A stretch of 64,000 nt of DNA. Origin: Owenia fusiformis. Taxonomy: Eukaryota > Annelida > Polychaeta > Sabellida > Oweniidae. The stretch is taken from assembly GCA_903813345.2 (NCBI GenBank), contig CAIIXF020000001.1, forward strand, positions 46,083,885 through 46,147,884, in the 5' to 3' direction. The notes under the pieces were generated by a model that was not told where the DNA came from, searched no databases, and worked only from the letters and a program-made list of their open reading frames with translations. The position numbers were made by a program, and so were the translations under genes. Shown one piece after another: positions 1 through 13,281 of this stretch (the first letter of the stretch is position 1; each line of letters starts with the position of its first letter).

Positions 1-270
1 CCCTGGTTGTCATTTCATTTCGTTTAGTATACATATTGTACTAAGCCCCGGGCATCAAATTGGTCTAGCCAATTTAAATTCTACGAAATGAACAAACGAT
101 CACATTTGAAGTTGTCATTTACCCATTAAAATGTATTCTTATTTCCAATTAAGGATTGGGGTTTACCAAACAAACAAGTAAGATTGTCTGTATCAAATAT
201 GGGCTCCAGGGCCATCCTAGAACATAGCTAAAATCAATCACGTAATGAGGGACGTGTAATCACTCATCTA

Positions 271-521
271 CACGTAAAAACCTGTAACTTTCACGCTTAC
301 CTGTAGAAAGTAGACTAATCTGAAGTCATTTCCCTGCGCGCGCATAGAAGTACACGTCCATGCTTTGTTGAATACGCGTATGTAAATTGCACGAATATGA
401 TAATCTCATGTAAAACCTGTAAACTTCACGCTGGCCTGCAGGAAATAATCAAATCTGACGTCATTTATCTGCGCGCGCATTGAAGTTCACGTTCAAGTTT
501 TGTCAAATACGTGTAGCTTAA
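271..521. repeat. Two-copy direct duplication, period about 135 bp
   Basis: Copy 1 (about 271-386) and copy 2 (about 407-521) share the order CCTGTAA, TTCACGC, a TGA-GTCATTT block and CTGCGCGCGCAT, then GAAGT-CACGT. Copy 2 carries a perfect palindromic TGACGTCA (456-463), where copy 1 has TGAAGTCA (321-328). No gene start is recognisable nearby, so a regulatory role is not shown. Confidence 0.75.
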
Positions 522-2257
522 CCTCTCTAGTAGTAAGGTACATGTACTGTTACCGGACACTGCAACCCATACATTACGTTCTTGACGCAACATCAATTGA
601 ATTCTTAATATGAAAATAATCTTGAGAAAGTAACTAGAAAATGCAATATATAGATGCTTGACTAATGACTTAGAGTGATAGAGACTATTGTTGTTAAACA
701 ATGGTGAAGCCATGGATTCATCAGAACCCTCTGGCCTGTAATGAATTAGCCATGTTATAGAGCTATGGGGTCAAACCTTTTGTCATATAACATGCCTCTC
801 CTTAATGGAACTATTAAAAATCATATTTAACTCTCTTAATATGTTTCATCAAAAAATAACTACAGTAATTGTGACTTCTGTTTACTATGTGTAGTTTTGG
901 CCATAGGGTACTGTTAATTTTCTTGCGTTACCACAATTGTTGTCTTAAGCACAGCAGGAAACTGATAATTATGATCATCTATTGTGGCATCCATAGCGCT
1001 TACTCTTTCACTAAACTTTAGTAAGAGAGAGAGTCTGGTGGATTCAGGGATTAGAATGAAGATCATCCTTCATTCCATATATTCAGTATTACTGGGATGA
1101 AAAACATAAGCTGACAGGAACGTTTATTTTTGAGACCTGATCCAATTCTTTGATGTAACATAAAAGACTTTTCTTTCCAGTGTCGTGTGCTGGTCGCATA
1201 TTTCTCTCACCTAAAGCCACTTGGGAAGCAATTGTAAACCACTCTGGCTCAAGTCGAACACAAATCCACAAAGGACATAATCTATCGATAAATGACCACT
1301 CATCTCAAGTGGCCTAAACTTCACAGTTCTTTCATTCCAACAACCTCTAAATGCCCCGTTAAAAGCCCTCGACATAGCATGTTGTTCATGTTATATACAA
1401 GATCAAGTGTTTCTTAAGCCGGTTTCAGACAACTTTTAAAAACAAAAATAAAACTTAACAATATGCTTTTATTTTCTCTAGACAACTTTTCACAACTTTT
1501 TCATAAATAGCTCTAATGTTTTGCGTAATGGGGATTCTGGGGTGTTAACTCTAACACCTTTACAGTAAGAAATCAATTAATAAAAACAACATCAGAACCA
1601 ATACAGGTGGACATATAGGAATTTAATTTCTAGATTTACGTCGGACTTAATTCCATCTCATTGAGTTGTTTCGAATTGAAATTTGTCTTATTCTCATGGG
1701 ATATTTATTTTGGACGACCATAATACTTTCTTCACGTTTAAATTTTAATTTTACTTATTTGATATCAATGTATAATATTAATTAAACACCTTTTAGAAAT
1801 CCGTTACAATACTCCTCAAAATAATAAACTATTACACTCTTGGCAGGGTAAATACAATCCAGTTAATACTCAGCTATATAAATATTGCTTATAGGGGATT
1901 CTTTGCGAATTTCATAATAAAGCCCGACGCACATTATCAATTCAGCGTCACCATTAGAAGAATCTTTAGCCATCATATTTGTTTCTTAAACATTTACCTT
2001 TGGCTTGTTATCTTTATTTGTTGGGTGTTATTTTTTATTTTCCTAGTAACTTCCTCATGCATTAACTGTGTATTCGGCTTTGGGAAAGTTTTGTTATTCA
2101 CTCATTATTCAAAACAGTCGTATTTTCTATCCAAGAAACATTCAAATATTCTGCCATTAAGCATTTACTTGATTATTGTTCCAATAAACACATGCAATTC
2201 CAAATTTTTAATTTTTCTATTTTTGATACTCATTACTCATTTGTTTCATTCTACAAT

Positions 2258-2851
2258 CTTATTAGTTACATTCTCATTGGCTACATTCTTATTAGCTACA
2301 CTATCATTTACTTGCTACATTTTCATTAACTGCATTCTTATTAGCTACATTCCCATAAGCTGCATTCTCACTATCTTCATTCTAATTTGTTACATTCTTA
2401 CATATATTCTTATTAGCTACATTCTCATTTTATTAGCTACTTTCTTTACCCTTTGCATTCGTTTGACTTCACTTCTTAAAAGAGAGCTTCGTCTTCTTTG
2501 TAGTTTAACTAGACTCTGCACGCAGGGTATACTTTCTTATCAGCTACACTCCCATTAGCTACATTTTCATTAGCTACATTCTTATTAGCTACATTCTCAT
2601 TAGTTGCATTCTTATTAGCGACATCCTTATTAGCTACATTCTTATTAGCTACATTCTCATTAGCTGCATTCTCATTAGCTGCATTCTCATTAGCTGCATT
2701 TTTATTAGCTACATCTTCATTAGCTACATTCTTATTGGCTACATGCATTCTCATTAGCTACATTCTTAGCTACATTCTTATTAGCTGCATTCCTATTAGC
2801 TTCATTCTCATTAGCTATATTCTCATTAGGTGCATTCTTATTACCTATATG
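2258..2851. repeat. 15-bp minisatellite (ATTAGCTACATTCTT-type unit)
   Basis: Tens of imperfect copies of a 15-bp unit, ATTAGCTACATTCTT with C/G/T variants, run along the plus strand with an interruption at about 2430-2545. Because 15 is a multiple of three, the array is open in several frames and on the minus strand reads as repeated Ala-Asn-Lys/Glu-Asn-Val. I treat that reading frame as a by-product of the period, not a gene. Confidence 0.9.
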
Positions 2852-5800
2852 ATTGTCATAATTCTTTGATATGAGCTCTTCTGATTGGGGGAATACAACT
2901 GTCATTAAGTGTGATGGACTTAGTATTCATGAATTATAAAATACTGTACGAGAATAAAAAGTATTATTTTGCTGGTATTATGATCCCTATTAAGATGATG
3001 CGTAGCCTAAGATGGAGGACGAAAGATCTCTAGAATCTGAGATTTCTTAGATCACAAGACCATCCCGACATCTCTCGACCGTGTCTGAGAATATATCAAA
3101 TGCGATCGTTTATAATGATGCAATTTTGTTGGTGTATTGTATGTAAAATGAGTTCATGTTGATGAAGCCAATCAATGACACACATGTTTCATACCTTATA
3201 TGGCACTAATCTCTAATGAGCTTTGAATGAGCGGTGAATACATCCACGTGTGGTGTCTAAGTCCAATGAGCTAATCAAAATCGAATTTTTTTAAATAATC
3301 GACGCAAATGAATATCCTCTAAATATCGTTGGAATCTTAACACGATCCCAAGACAATGTGAGCATACAATTATTTCAACACCAAGCAAATATCGGAAATA
3401 TTTTATAATTACCTCACAGAGAACACTAATAGAGTATAATTGAACAGCAAAAAAACGAAACAGAAATGACAATATTTCCGCTGAGGTGTATCATATCATA
3501 TGACTTCAAATTGGTATTATTATTACCCAGGAGGGGAACACCCTTTTGATTATTGACTAGTATACTGAGATCTGCATACTTAGTATACATATGCAGTGAT
3601 TTTGTAGTTATCTCAAATAAAAATGCACAAACGGCGACATTGGAAAATATAAAGAGCTCTGTAACTACGTTCAAGTACTTAAGGTTTCACATATCGGAAA
3701 AACAAATCAATGTTAATTGTTGTTTCATTTCAATCAGCTCGCATTGAGATAGATTGCATTTAGACATTACTTTTTGAAACTATACAATCTGACGCACAGC
3801 GCCAAGAAATACTTTTATTAAAGGAGAACCCTTACTTTAAATGAGCCTTTTTGTTGGGGCTTTGATTTAAAATCGAGTCGTCCAACATGGAAACATCGCG
3901 AAAAGGGATAATACTTTCGTGATATGAAATAAATAATGTATAAAGTATGAGATATTTTTCAAATTTCTGTTTTATTACATGGGCATATTAACACTACTGA
4001 GGAACATAGAAAAATGTTAACTGGCGAATGGCCAGTGTAGGTCACATCCAAACTAGCTTGGGGCAATGTGAATCATATTGTAGCAAGCTAACTTTCCTCA
4101 TCTCGTTTACGATGTGAATCTATCTTCTCTCATCTTTGTTCGTGTTTTCTTAGCTCCACCTTTCAAAGGTACCACCTTGGAAGGTTAGAACCATTATTTT
4201 TGTTTGTGATGTGAACTTTCACTTGTTAAGTTATGCAGTGTTAGTCATGTTGGGCCGCGATGTATGGTAACAATCAGCGCTGATTGATGATCTGGAGAGA
4301 ACGTCAACTGTCTCCGCCATACCACATAATGATACCCTTCTGGGTTTTCAATCTAGTCTCTTTCCTTAAGGATCCCTTCTTTGGATCACATAACTACTAA
4401 ATCATTCCTTAAGTTTGGGCAGGCTGAACTTGGGCCATTGTTTTAACTTCATCTGTATTGCCCTATGGAGCTGGGCGGGACTGAGGGCATATTTAAGACC
4501 AACTAAAGTGTTAAGACCATCATTATATAGACTTGAGATGTTGAACCTCGGGTAATTACTTATTTCGACTCATTTATCCCTATCTATTTTCACCTGTCGA
4601 GTTAATAATATATTTTCAATGTTTTAAAGTAGTAAGGTTACTGCCGGAGTTGGTCATTTGGATGATGATTAACATTTTAAAAAAACACAACTTCCTGTAG
4701 CACGTTTTTATCTGCTATGACATCTTAACTCGTAGTTTTGATCATGAATGTATAATGATCAAAATAGTCAACATTTTATAAACATTATTGTATTAATGAA
4801 TCACGTCAAAGTAAAGAGTAATTCTGCATGGACATTTTATTATCATGATTGCATACAATGTGCAATCATCAGTTGTCATTCATTTCCACCGTTTAGGAAT
4901 TTAATTGATGAAGTGCAATACAATTTATTAGATTTTATGTAAGCAATGCAAGATCAATGTTAAATGAATTGATTACGAAATTAATTATCATTATTGATTA
5001 AATATTTGCAGTTAAAATTGTCAAAACCAATTCTGATCAAATATTTATGAAAGATACAAAATAGTATTACATCGATTGTTTTCGTCCATAGTTCTGTCAA
5101 ATATGTAAAACATAGTACTAAGTTGTAATTTTTATGTTTGCAGTCTCTGAGAAATGAAGATCCAATACAAAATATGTTTCCCTCTGTGTTACCCTTGCCA
5201 ATGTTCCCTTACCTAGAATGATCCTGTTTAAGATAAGAGGTTGGAAAAAAAAGAAAAATTAGAGATCTACAAAAAATATTCTTTATATTAGGCCTGGTAA
5301 CTTATTGTTTTTAATTAAAAATGCATTGTTTACAAAGAAAATAAAGCTTTAGAACTGCGACTTCATCTTCATGTTAAATTAATAATTAATTGCCCAAAAT
5401 TGAAGAAGAAAACATTGATGAACTACTTCGCGATCTATTTCATGAACTTAATGTCATTCTTGTAAAACGTGAGTTTACAAATAATATTGAAACAATAGAA
5501 ATTGAAAGACATCTAGCTTTCCTGTCATCGTAAGAATCAAATACCAAAAAAAGAAAATCATGGATACATACAATATACATGTATGTGAAATTCAAAATTA
5601 AAGGTACACATGACAGAATCTAGAAACAACAATCACATAGTATATGTCTCGTATAATAAATATTTTTAGATCCCAAAAAGTCAAAATTACGCGAAAGTGT
5701 TTCAATTAGTATCTTCACAAATGTTCACAAATTATTCCCAAACTAATGAAAATGAAAAAAACAAGTTCTGTTGCTAGAGCCATAATATCAAACTGTTGTA

Positions 5801-8800
5801 AAGAAGAACATTTAAAGTATACATTTCACAAATTATTCCTGAAGCAATGTAAAATGTAAAAAACACTAGTTCATTTACACCATACAGTGAAACACTTTTT
5901 GCTAATTTTACATAATGGTAAATATCCCCAAAACTTTTAGTCACTGTAACTTGCAACAGATAACTTATTTAGCTCTTGGCCTCGACAAAACAAATCTTAT
6001 GAAAAAGTAAAAATTGCATTTTCTGTATAAAAACTTCAATAAATTTCTCAACATTTGGAAATTCAGATGGGCAATTTTGATTTATGTTACACGATGGAGT
6101 GTTAGGGAATCCTTTCCGTTGGTTGATTCACTGGAACAGTCCACTAAGCATTACGTCCAATTGACTGCCCCTTTTCCTTGGGGTCAAATCCTGGAAATTC
6201 GATATCACAAAAAAACAATAGATATTGCCAGAAAAAAGATTATTGGCTTTAATGGAATAAAATAATGTTAAAGTTAATTAGTAGGGGTATGATATGCTTA
6301 CTGTTTGCCAGGCTGAGCTTGGATCCAGTGAAGAGATAAAAGATGACATCCTCGGGCTGTGACTTGGGTTGCTTGCAATCTACTCAGATGTTTCCGCCGT
6401 CTACAATGGCTGCAGGTAAATAACTCCCTAATATTTCTGCCTCAGTATATATCTTTTTTCTATTATTTTCGGATCGTTTAAGTTAAAGTGTTGCTAGAAA
6501 GAAGAGATTGGACGATTCTCGCCGATGGATAATTCCATTCAGTGCGTTCATTAGTAGCGGCATTCTATTTCATCGTAACTCTAGGCGGACGCTGATTGGC
6601 CAATTGTGTTAGTAAAATTACAATAGGGAGGCGCAACCTCTGATTTCCTACACTAACTTATTGATGAATGCAATACATATGAATAAAGTTATTTTGAGAT
6701 TGGATACTAAATAGTTTAATTATTAAAATTATTTGAGGTGCATTGTCATCATTTGATTGTTAATAAGCAGTGTGTCACTGACAGTAGACGCTGGTAAACT
6801 TCAACGCACAAGTGCAATAGCTACTACAGGCCTCAAAACAGAAACATTCAATGCACTTCTGTATTCATCAGGTGACGCTATAGGCGATCAACCTGAAAAT
6901 TTATTTGAGACGGAGAGGTCTTTTTTGAAAAGATGACACCAAAATGGTAAAGTAAGGATGCAAAGATCTGTTTCATTAACTTGTACATTAGCCGGTTGGT
7001 GGACCCGTTAGGCGAATCTTTAGAGGTGACGATTAGAACGGGACAATCACTGATCGTATGCGTCCATTCCAGAACGTTACCCCTGTACAAATATTACAGT
7101 TACACGTCTATAGGTCTCTTTAGCCCCCTATACACTGTTTGGCCTACATTGTCCCCAAATGAGATTAAATATTTCCGGACGAATACTTCTTTCTTTCAAA
7201 GGGTTCCCTCCCCATCTGCACGATAAATAGTCTATTAAACGCATGTTTTTCTGCCGGATTACGGCACTCTATCCAATACTCTATCTTACAAGATAGAATA
7301 AGCTGCAAATTGAACACCTTACGGCTTTTGAGTATAAAAGTACACAATTCTAAAATTAATCGAAAGTTGAGTTGCTTTGATTTCTGTATTTTTCCTAAGG
7401 TTGGGAACTGGTCAATCTGCTTTTCGAAGCCTTCAATATGTTTCAGTCTGGACATCGACGTGAGATGTAGAATTATGTCCTCCGGTATGAATATTAAGAC
7501 TAATAATTGATATCATTGTTTCCTAATAGGCGAGCTAAAATAGTTTACCCAACCTAATGTTCCGCGAGACGTCGGTCAACCTTCACTAACGCGATCAAAA
7601 TCCCCACAGCTTCTGGGACATGAATGTAGTTGATCGATTAGACGCTAAATAAATGAAAGAATGAAATATTTAGAAATGGTCAGATATTTTGTATTTAAAG
7701 CATGCCTTGTCATAAAACTTGAATTGTATGGGAAAATAGTGTTTAGAGGAACATATTGAGAATTGGGGCTCGGGGCAGGGTCCCCTTTCGATCCTCTGCA
7801 CAGTTGGTAACCATTCTGTGGCCTGCTATTTAACAAATGCTAATTACAAGCCTTGCTTCACAATTACAGGCTTCATTAGTTCAAAAAGACATTGTGTTTA
7901 TAATGGGACAAGCGATCTAAAACTAAAACCCAAAATATTTGATGTTTTTGTCACATATGTATATACGAGTACTACGGTATTTCACACATCTACTTTTGTA
8001 ACTCTAGTTTTTTGAATTATTTTTTGTTTCGTACGATATAGTTGTCAATGATCTTATCCAAAGCAGTAACGTATACGTCACATTAGTGTGTTTAAAAAAC
8101 TCGTCAAAACTATTTACAAATTATGTTTGCCTTTTCAACCTAATAGTGTTTAAAAGAAATAGTTCTAACACCCGATATAAAATTTAGGAGTATTGGATTT
8201 CGAATGGCTTCTTATCTTACCGTTTGATGTACAATCAGACGGGTGATACCAGAATCAATCCTCGGGCTGTCTCGTGCGAAAAAGAATTAAGGGCAATGCA
8301 TGAACTCCAAGGGCAGAGGTAGACAAACTTACCCAAAAACTAAAAACTTATATTTGTAATGATGAGTAAATTCATGAATGGTGTTGGAAAATTGTGAGAT
8401 TTGGATATGTGTGATGGGATACGAGGTAGTTGGAGGTTGCATCAATTCATGTTTTAAGACATTTGGAATGTCAAACATTTAAAACACAAAACAATTTGAT
8501 TGTGAATGTCTTGGTCCTATCATGGCCAACGCCCAAAAGCCGCATATTGAATATCCAAGGTATGTGTTATCATCATGGATCGAAAAACAAACTTGTAAGA
8601 AAGAATGGAAAGCCGTGATTCAAACGTGGCATTGTTCCCAGTGAATTAAAAATATAAATCAATTAAAGCAGTGCATTGTGTAATGGAGAACAGCATCAAG
8701 GTACTAGTATTTCATTGAACTGAAAAAATGCATGCATCGATAAAATCAGAATGGGTAAGTCTAAAAGTGCTTGCGGGTTTTACTGAGTTGAGATATCCTA

Positions 8801-9414
8801 GTGCGATTCAATACTTAATTGGTAACGCAATGTTGTCTAAAACTCTAAACTATCGATCAGATTCTTCAGAAAAACTTCAACAATTGACACAACCAGGAAA
8901 ACAATACCTACTCGATTTACTCAAACAACAATAGAGAAATCTCTACACTGTTTCTTAGTATTAAAAAAGCAATATAATTCGATTTTTGATAAGTTTAAGC
9001 GAAACAATAGATTAGGATGTCAAATTCTCATATGTAAGTAGAAAAGGTAATCCCTCAGATTTCAGATTTCTATTGACCGGGAAATATCTCATTCCTTAAA
9101 CAAACTAAAGTCAACAGCCTGGAGAAAGCAAAACAAGTACGAACAAAGCAAGCCAGACATACTGTTTGTTTTTTACCAGCGATATATGCTTCTTGTGTTT
9201 GGCCGTTCTGAAATTGGTAAATATGTTCTTTAATGCAACTTGAGTTACATCAACTTACTTATAATGTCACGATTCATATCCTGCGATGCCCTGAGGCAAG
9301 ACCAGGTCTTCTTCTGAATTGATGACGTAGACCTCATTTTTCTCCATTTCGGTTATGTCTCCTTCGGCAATATTGATTTTAAGATAGAATACTTATTATC
9401 AAGTTATTTTGGAT

Positions 9415-9530
9415 ATTGTTGTGTAATGTAGTGTAGGGTAGTGTAGTGTAGTATTTTGTAGTGCAGTACATTGCAGCACAGTTCAGTGTTATGCAATAAA
9501 ATGTAGTGGAGTGGAGTGGAGTGGAGCGGA
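9415..9530. repeat. GTAGT/GGAGT simple repeat
   Basis: Short degenerate tandem run of GTAGTGTAGT passing into GGAGTGGAGT. Nothing else is seen around it. Confidence 0.8.
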
Positions 9531-10876
9531 TATAAGAGATAAAGTAGAAGCTGTCAATCACACAATGGCACGCCTAACCATCGACAACGTACAGTGACAA
9601 AATATACCGTCGTACAGTTCATGTTGAACATAGTCTCGATCAGCGCTCGAGATATAACTGACCGGTTGGAGAATGTTGGTTTTATTCACATTTCCATTGA
9701 TCATTTTTTCCTCTGTGGTCTGAGAGTGGCGATTATTTTTTATAAGAACAGAGATAAGTTTCCAGCCAAATTTTAACTCCAACTTAAACTTTTAAATGAC
9801 GTAAAAACCTCTGGGGAGGAAGATTTCTCAAAGAAACCAAGAAAGTACATTTCATCAGAAAAAAGAAAAATGTTCCTGGTTTCCTAATCGAGGGAATTTT
9901 ATAGTTTCTAAATAGCTGAATAACGCTGACATTATAGATGGCACCCTTGTTTGTCTTTGATTTTCTTGTGCCAATCCTCCATTCACTGCAATGCTAGAAA
10001 CTTAAAATATAGTCACTTAATTAAAGTTGATAACGTACATTTCTGATTTTTTTTAAATTATACCCAATACTGAATATCTATTAATCTTCACCCGTCTTAA
10101 ATTGTAGTTAAGCTAAACATATTCACATAAAAATAATCGACACTCTTAAAATACAGGGAAGAAAATAATCAAAGGAAATATGAAAAAACAACATTTTCAA
10201 ACCAATCAATTATGTGGGTAGATTAACCATGAAAATAATCGAGCAATGCTCGAGAATCTTTTAACGTAGTTAGAAAGTCTTTGCAAAAGAATACACATGA
10301 AATTAAACGTAGAAGCGACGGTTATGTCCGCCATTTGTGACAACGGTATCTGACTTACCGCTGTCAGGCTATTCCGGTGTGTTAAGGTTCAGGGATATAT
10401 TTCGTGTTTCACATGTTTAGACATGTTTTTACAAGAATGCTCAAACATGTGATAACTTATAATGTAGAGAAATCCTACACTTTTATTAAAATTCGGTGAC
10501 ATTCCTTTAACATTTCCAGACGAAAAAGGAAAGGAGATTGGTAAACAAGCAACAGAGAGTGCCCAAATTAAAGTGATTTTTATTCTAAGAATCGGAGTAA
10601 AAAAATCAGAAATGTGAAAACTGATGTCTATATTTTTGTGTAGTATGAAAATATCATGTCTTGGAAATATGTGTTGCTCTGTCGAGAGGCCTTAAAAGAG
10701 GGTGGGGTAAGAAGGGAAATAAGTACTGAAATATTTAAGCTACTTTGCTGAATCCCAATTTACTGAGCTTTGAATGGATGTTTTTTCATTTGTCTGTCCA
10801 GTATTATGTACTTTTGTATGATCCATATACACCATTCATTTAAACAACATGTACTGTTTAAGGGTAAGTAGCTGCG

Positions 10877-11034
10877 TACATGTATTCGCGAATGCAACTT
10901 TCGGCTGTCGGCTACCGGTCTAACCTCCTATTTTATGCCCAACTCATTTAAACACGTGCTACTATTCCATTCATATTTAAATGAGTCCCATAGAAAGTAG
11001 GTTAATCCGGTAACCGACAGCCGTAGTTGCATAA
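10877..11034. mobile_element. Hairpin MITE, copy 1 of a cluster
   Basis: Imperfect terminal inverted repeat: the left end reads GTATTCGCGAATGCAACTTT then CGGCTGTCGGCTACCGG, and the right end contains CCGGTAACCGACAGCCG followed by AGTTGCATAAGC, its near reverse complement. The centre holds ATTTAAATGAG motifs. There is no coding capacity. It is immediately followed by a second copy beginning with the same end sequence. Confidence 0.75.
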
Positions 11035-11226
11035 GCTTGTATTCGCGAATGCAACTTTCGGCTGTCGGCTACAGAATTAACCTGTTAATTTTCATAAATT
11101 GACCCGTCAGTTAGCGAATCAGCTACCGGCATACACGGCAGATACCATTCATATTTAAATGAGCTTGCCACCAAATAGCAATTTACCAGGTGGCCGCTAG
11201 CCGAAACCTGAATTCGCGAGTACAAG
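11035..11226. mobile_element. Hairpin MITE, copy 2
   Basis: Same family as the element to its left: starts AGCTTGTATTCGCGAATGCA and ends with CGGCTAGCGG-like sequence inverted, then GAATTCGCGAGTACAAGCTT. The interior again has a TCATATTTAAATGAG block. Arms are more diverged than in copy 1. Confidence 0.7.
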
Positions 11227-11375
11227 CTTAGCCTTGAGTCTGGGCCCGGAGTCTGGGTCCGGAGTCTGGGTGACACTTTAAGGTCACCCACTTCAAGGTC
11301 TTTAAAGTTTTATCCGTTGAATGTTTTTACATAAAGCATCTACAATTCTCCACTCTTATTAATGCTTCTTTACTT

Positions 11376-11684
11376 AAGCTTGTATTCGTGAATTCAATTT
11401 CGGCTGTCAGCTACCGGATTAACCTACTCTTATTTGAGCAACTCATTTAAATATGAATGCAAGTACTTTTCATATATTAATGAGTTGCCTACGCAAATAC
11501 AAAGTTAGCTTGTATTCGTGAGTGCAACTTTCGGCTACCGGATTAATTCTCATAAATTAACCAATCAGCGAATTAGCCACCGGGATACACGACAGGTACA
11601 ATTTATATTTAAATGAGTTTGCCGTCAAATTGCAACCAACCCGGTAGCCACTCGCCGAAAGTTCCATTTGCGAATACAAGCTCA
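11376..11684. mobile_element. Hairpin MITEs, copies 3 and 4 in tandem
   Basis: Copy 3 (about 11376-11514) begins AAGCTTGTATTCGTGAATTC and is truncated or diverged at its right end. Copy 4 (about 11509-11684) begins AGCTTGTATTCGTGAGTGCA and ends with GCCGAAAGTT then CGAATACAAGCT, the inverted form. With the two copies upstream this makes four related hairpin elements in 0.8 kb. Confidence 0.65.
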
Positions 11685-11701
11685 GTCAGATTTGTTCCAC
11701 G

Positions 11702-11806
11702 GTGGCGGTAGCTTCCAAAATCGATGTAGAAAATTTTCATCGTTCTGCGTATCCTTGTATTTTATGCTGCATATTTCTTTCGATTTTTGGAAGCTACCGT
11801 CGCTAT
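11702..11806. repeat. Inverted repeat (hairpin) of about 25-bp arms
   Basis: GGCGGTAGCTTCCAAAATCG at the left is mirrored by CGATTTTTGGAAGCTACCGT at the right, about 50 bp apart. It looks like a small fold-back MITE. No target duplication was identified. Confidence 0.7.
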
Positions 11807-11839
11807 ACGGCCGTACTTTCGCTGTACTTAGCAGTTCTT

Positions 11840-12251
11840 AACCCTTAAACCGTTGGGCTTTAGAAAATTACAGCAACGGTACGCCCCCCCCCCCATGATC
11901 TCGCGAACGAACAATTAGAGTAGGTTGTATTAGGTATCATTGGAAAGGAATTCATTTTCATTCATTATTTTGAGCTTACTTATAACTATACTTCAAGCTA
12001 TTATATTGATGAAGAAATTCATTTTCTAAGAACAGAGGGGATGTTCGTTTCAAGTCAAAACTACCGACAATTTGGGTATTTAAGTAACTTTGACCAGCTC
12101 TAACTTTCCTCCTAGGGGGGTTAGAGTCACATTTATTTCTCTAAAACATGCCTAATTTAGTTTTAAGAAAAGCCAGAAAGTTTCGGATCAAAAGACTACG
12201 AAAAAAAGTCAAAAATTGGGCACCCCCCCCCCCCCAAGCCGTTTAAGGGTT
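11840..12251. mobile_element. TIR element with poly-C tracts inside the ends
   Basis: Ends read AACCCTTAAACCGTTGGGC on the left and AAGCCGTTTAAGGGTT on the right, an inverted repeat of about 16-19 bp. Each end carries a long C run just inside it (about 11883-11894 and 12223-12235). The interior has no usable reading frame. Class cannot be assigned. Confidence 0.6.
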
Positions 12252-12419
12252 GACTTTCATACCAAAAAAATACATTCAAAAAATTCTAGAAGCATGTTCT
12301 TTTTGCACAGTGGTATTATGTCATTTTGATAATATTTGAGTGTATTTGAAATCATCGCAAAACCATTGGGAACATATTGAGGGTTAAAGTTACCTTCATC
12401 TCTCCAGTCCGAGGTTGAA

Positions 12420-12710
12420 ATGATTAATGTCTCGGATATTGGCGAGATTATTCTTAAAATGCAACTGCAAATATTTTATTTCACGTCTCGAAAAGAAGAC
12501 TTCATCTGTGGATACTCCAAATTATCCCTTTTCAAAATAAGAGATCAAGGAGGATTGGATCCAAGAATGCATTTCCGATATTCTGCCATATATTGGAATC
12601 ATTGTCGTGTAGATGTGGCTAATAATGCTTTAAGCCCAGCCGCAGGACTATATTGTACTGTTTATATTATATAAATGAATAAATAAATAAATATAAAAAA
12701 AAATTGTCGT
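12420..12710 (+). mobile_element. Possible 3' tail of a retroposed element
   Basis: An 84-codon open frame ends in a Tyr/Ile-rich tail and is followed at once by a (AATA)n run and an A-rich stretch, the way many LINE/SINE insertions or processed copies end. The peptide does not resemble a family I recognise, so this rests only on the tail structure. It may equally be ordinary intergenic DNA ending in a microsatellite. Confidence 0.25.
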
Positions 12711-12754
12711 GTACAAAATTCAAAATTTAGACATCCACTATTTCTTAATCTTTC

Positions 12755-12920
12755 TCACTTCAGAACTTGAATCGCGAGTTTTAATCTTATTACTTAACAA
12801 AAAAAAGTCAAATCGTGACACAAGAAGTCAGTGATCAAGATATATTAGACTAGTTCAAATCATATGAGTCACTGATTGTGAATTTATAGGGCAGATAAAA
12901 GTCAGACAATAATGACGTAC
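12755..12920. repeat. Dispersed repeat, copy A
   Basis: The pattern GAGTTTTAATCTTATTAC ... GTCAGTGATCAAGA ... AGTCAGACAATAA recurs at 15646-15790 (GAGTTTTGGTCTTATTAC ... GAAGTGATCAATC ... GTCAGACAATAAC). The two copies are diverged and in the same orientation, either side of MRPL15 exon 1. Confidence 0.6.
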
Positions 12921-13254
12921 GCTGTCTTTGTTGGAAAATATTGATGTTGCATTCTGGTTGCCAATCCTCCTTGATAAGAGACAATGTTTACTGAGAACCA
13001 AATATGAATATTTTGCTCTCATTTTTCCATGTCATGCCTATATATTAGAACATAGTCAAGCATTTAACACAAATACTTTGTGTCCCTTCTAATTATTTTG
13101 AAATCAGCTATGTTTAAGCATAATTATGGAGTTTATTTGATTAATATGACTGAAAGGAACTACAAAACTGTTTGACATTGGAAGCGGGATTGGAAGTTTC
13201 AAACTTTCAAAACTTTTTAAATTGGCGCCAGTTTTGATGTCATCAATACCTATT

Positions 13255-13266
13255 ACGCATGCGCGT
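13255..13266. promoter_or_regulatory. NRF-1-like motif upstream of MRPL15 start
   Basis: ACGCATGCGCGT lies about 16 bp upstream of the MRPL15 start codon. It is one mismatch from the palindromic NRF-1 consensus (YGCGCAYGCGCR), a factor known to drive nuclear genes for mitochondrial proteins in animals. Binding is inference. Confidence 0.45.
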
Positions 13267-13281
13267 ATAAGACATCCGGTC

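Larger units (their letters stand above)
1..10876. other. Gene-poor AT-rich stretch
   Basis: I see no exon series, recognisable protein, tRNA or snRNA here on either strand. Open frames are short, low-complexity or lack homologous-looking content. The stretch contains the 135-bp duplication near 0.3-0.5 kb, the 15-bp minisatellite at 2.26-2.85 kb and a short GTAGT-type simple repeat around 9.42-9.53 kb. Distal regulatory DNA or UTR exons cannot be excluded from sequence alone. Confidence 0.5.

Noticed and set aside
2025-2754. Open frames of 177 and 81 codons across 2.0-2.75 kb
   Set aside because: They run through an AT-rich stretch and a 15-bp minisatellite; composition is low-complexity and the frames exist on both strands because the period is a multiple of three.
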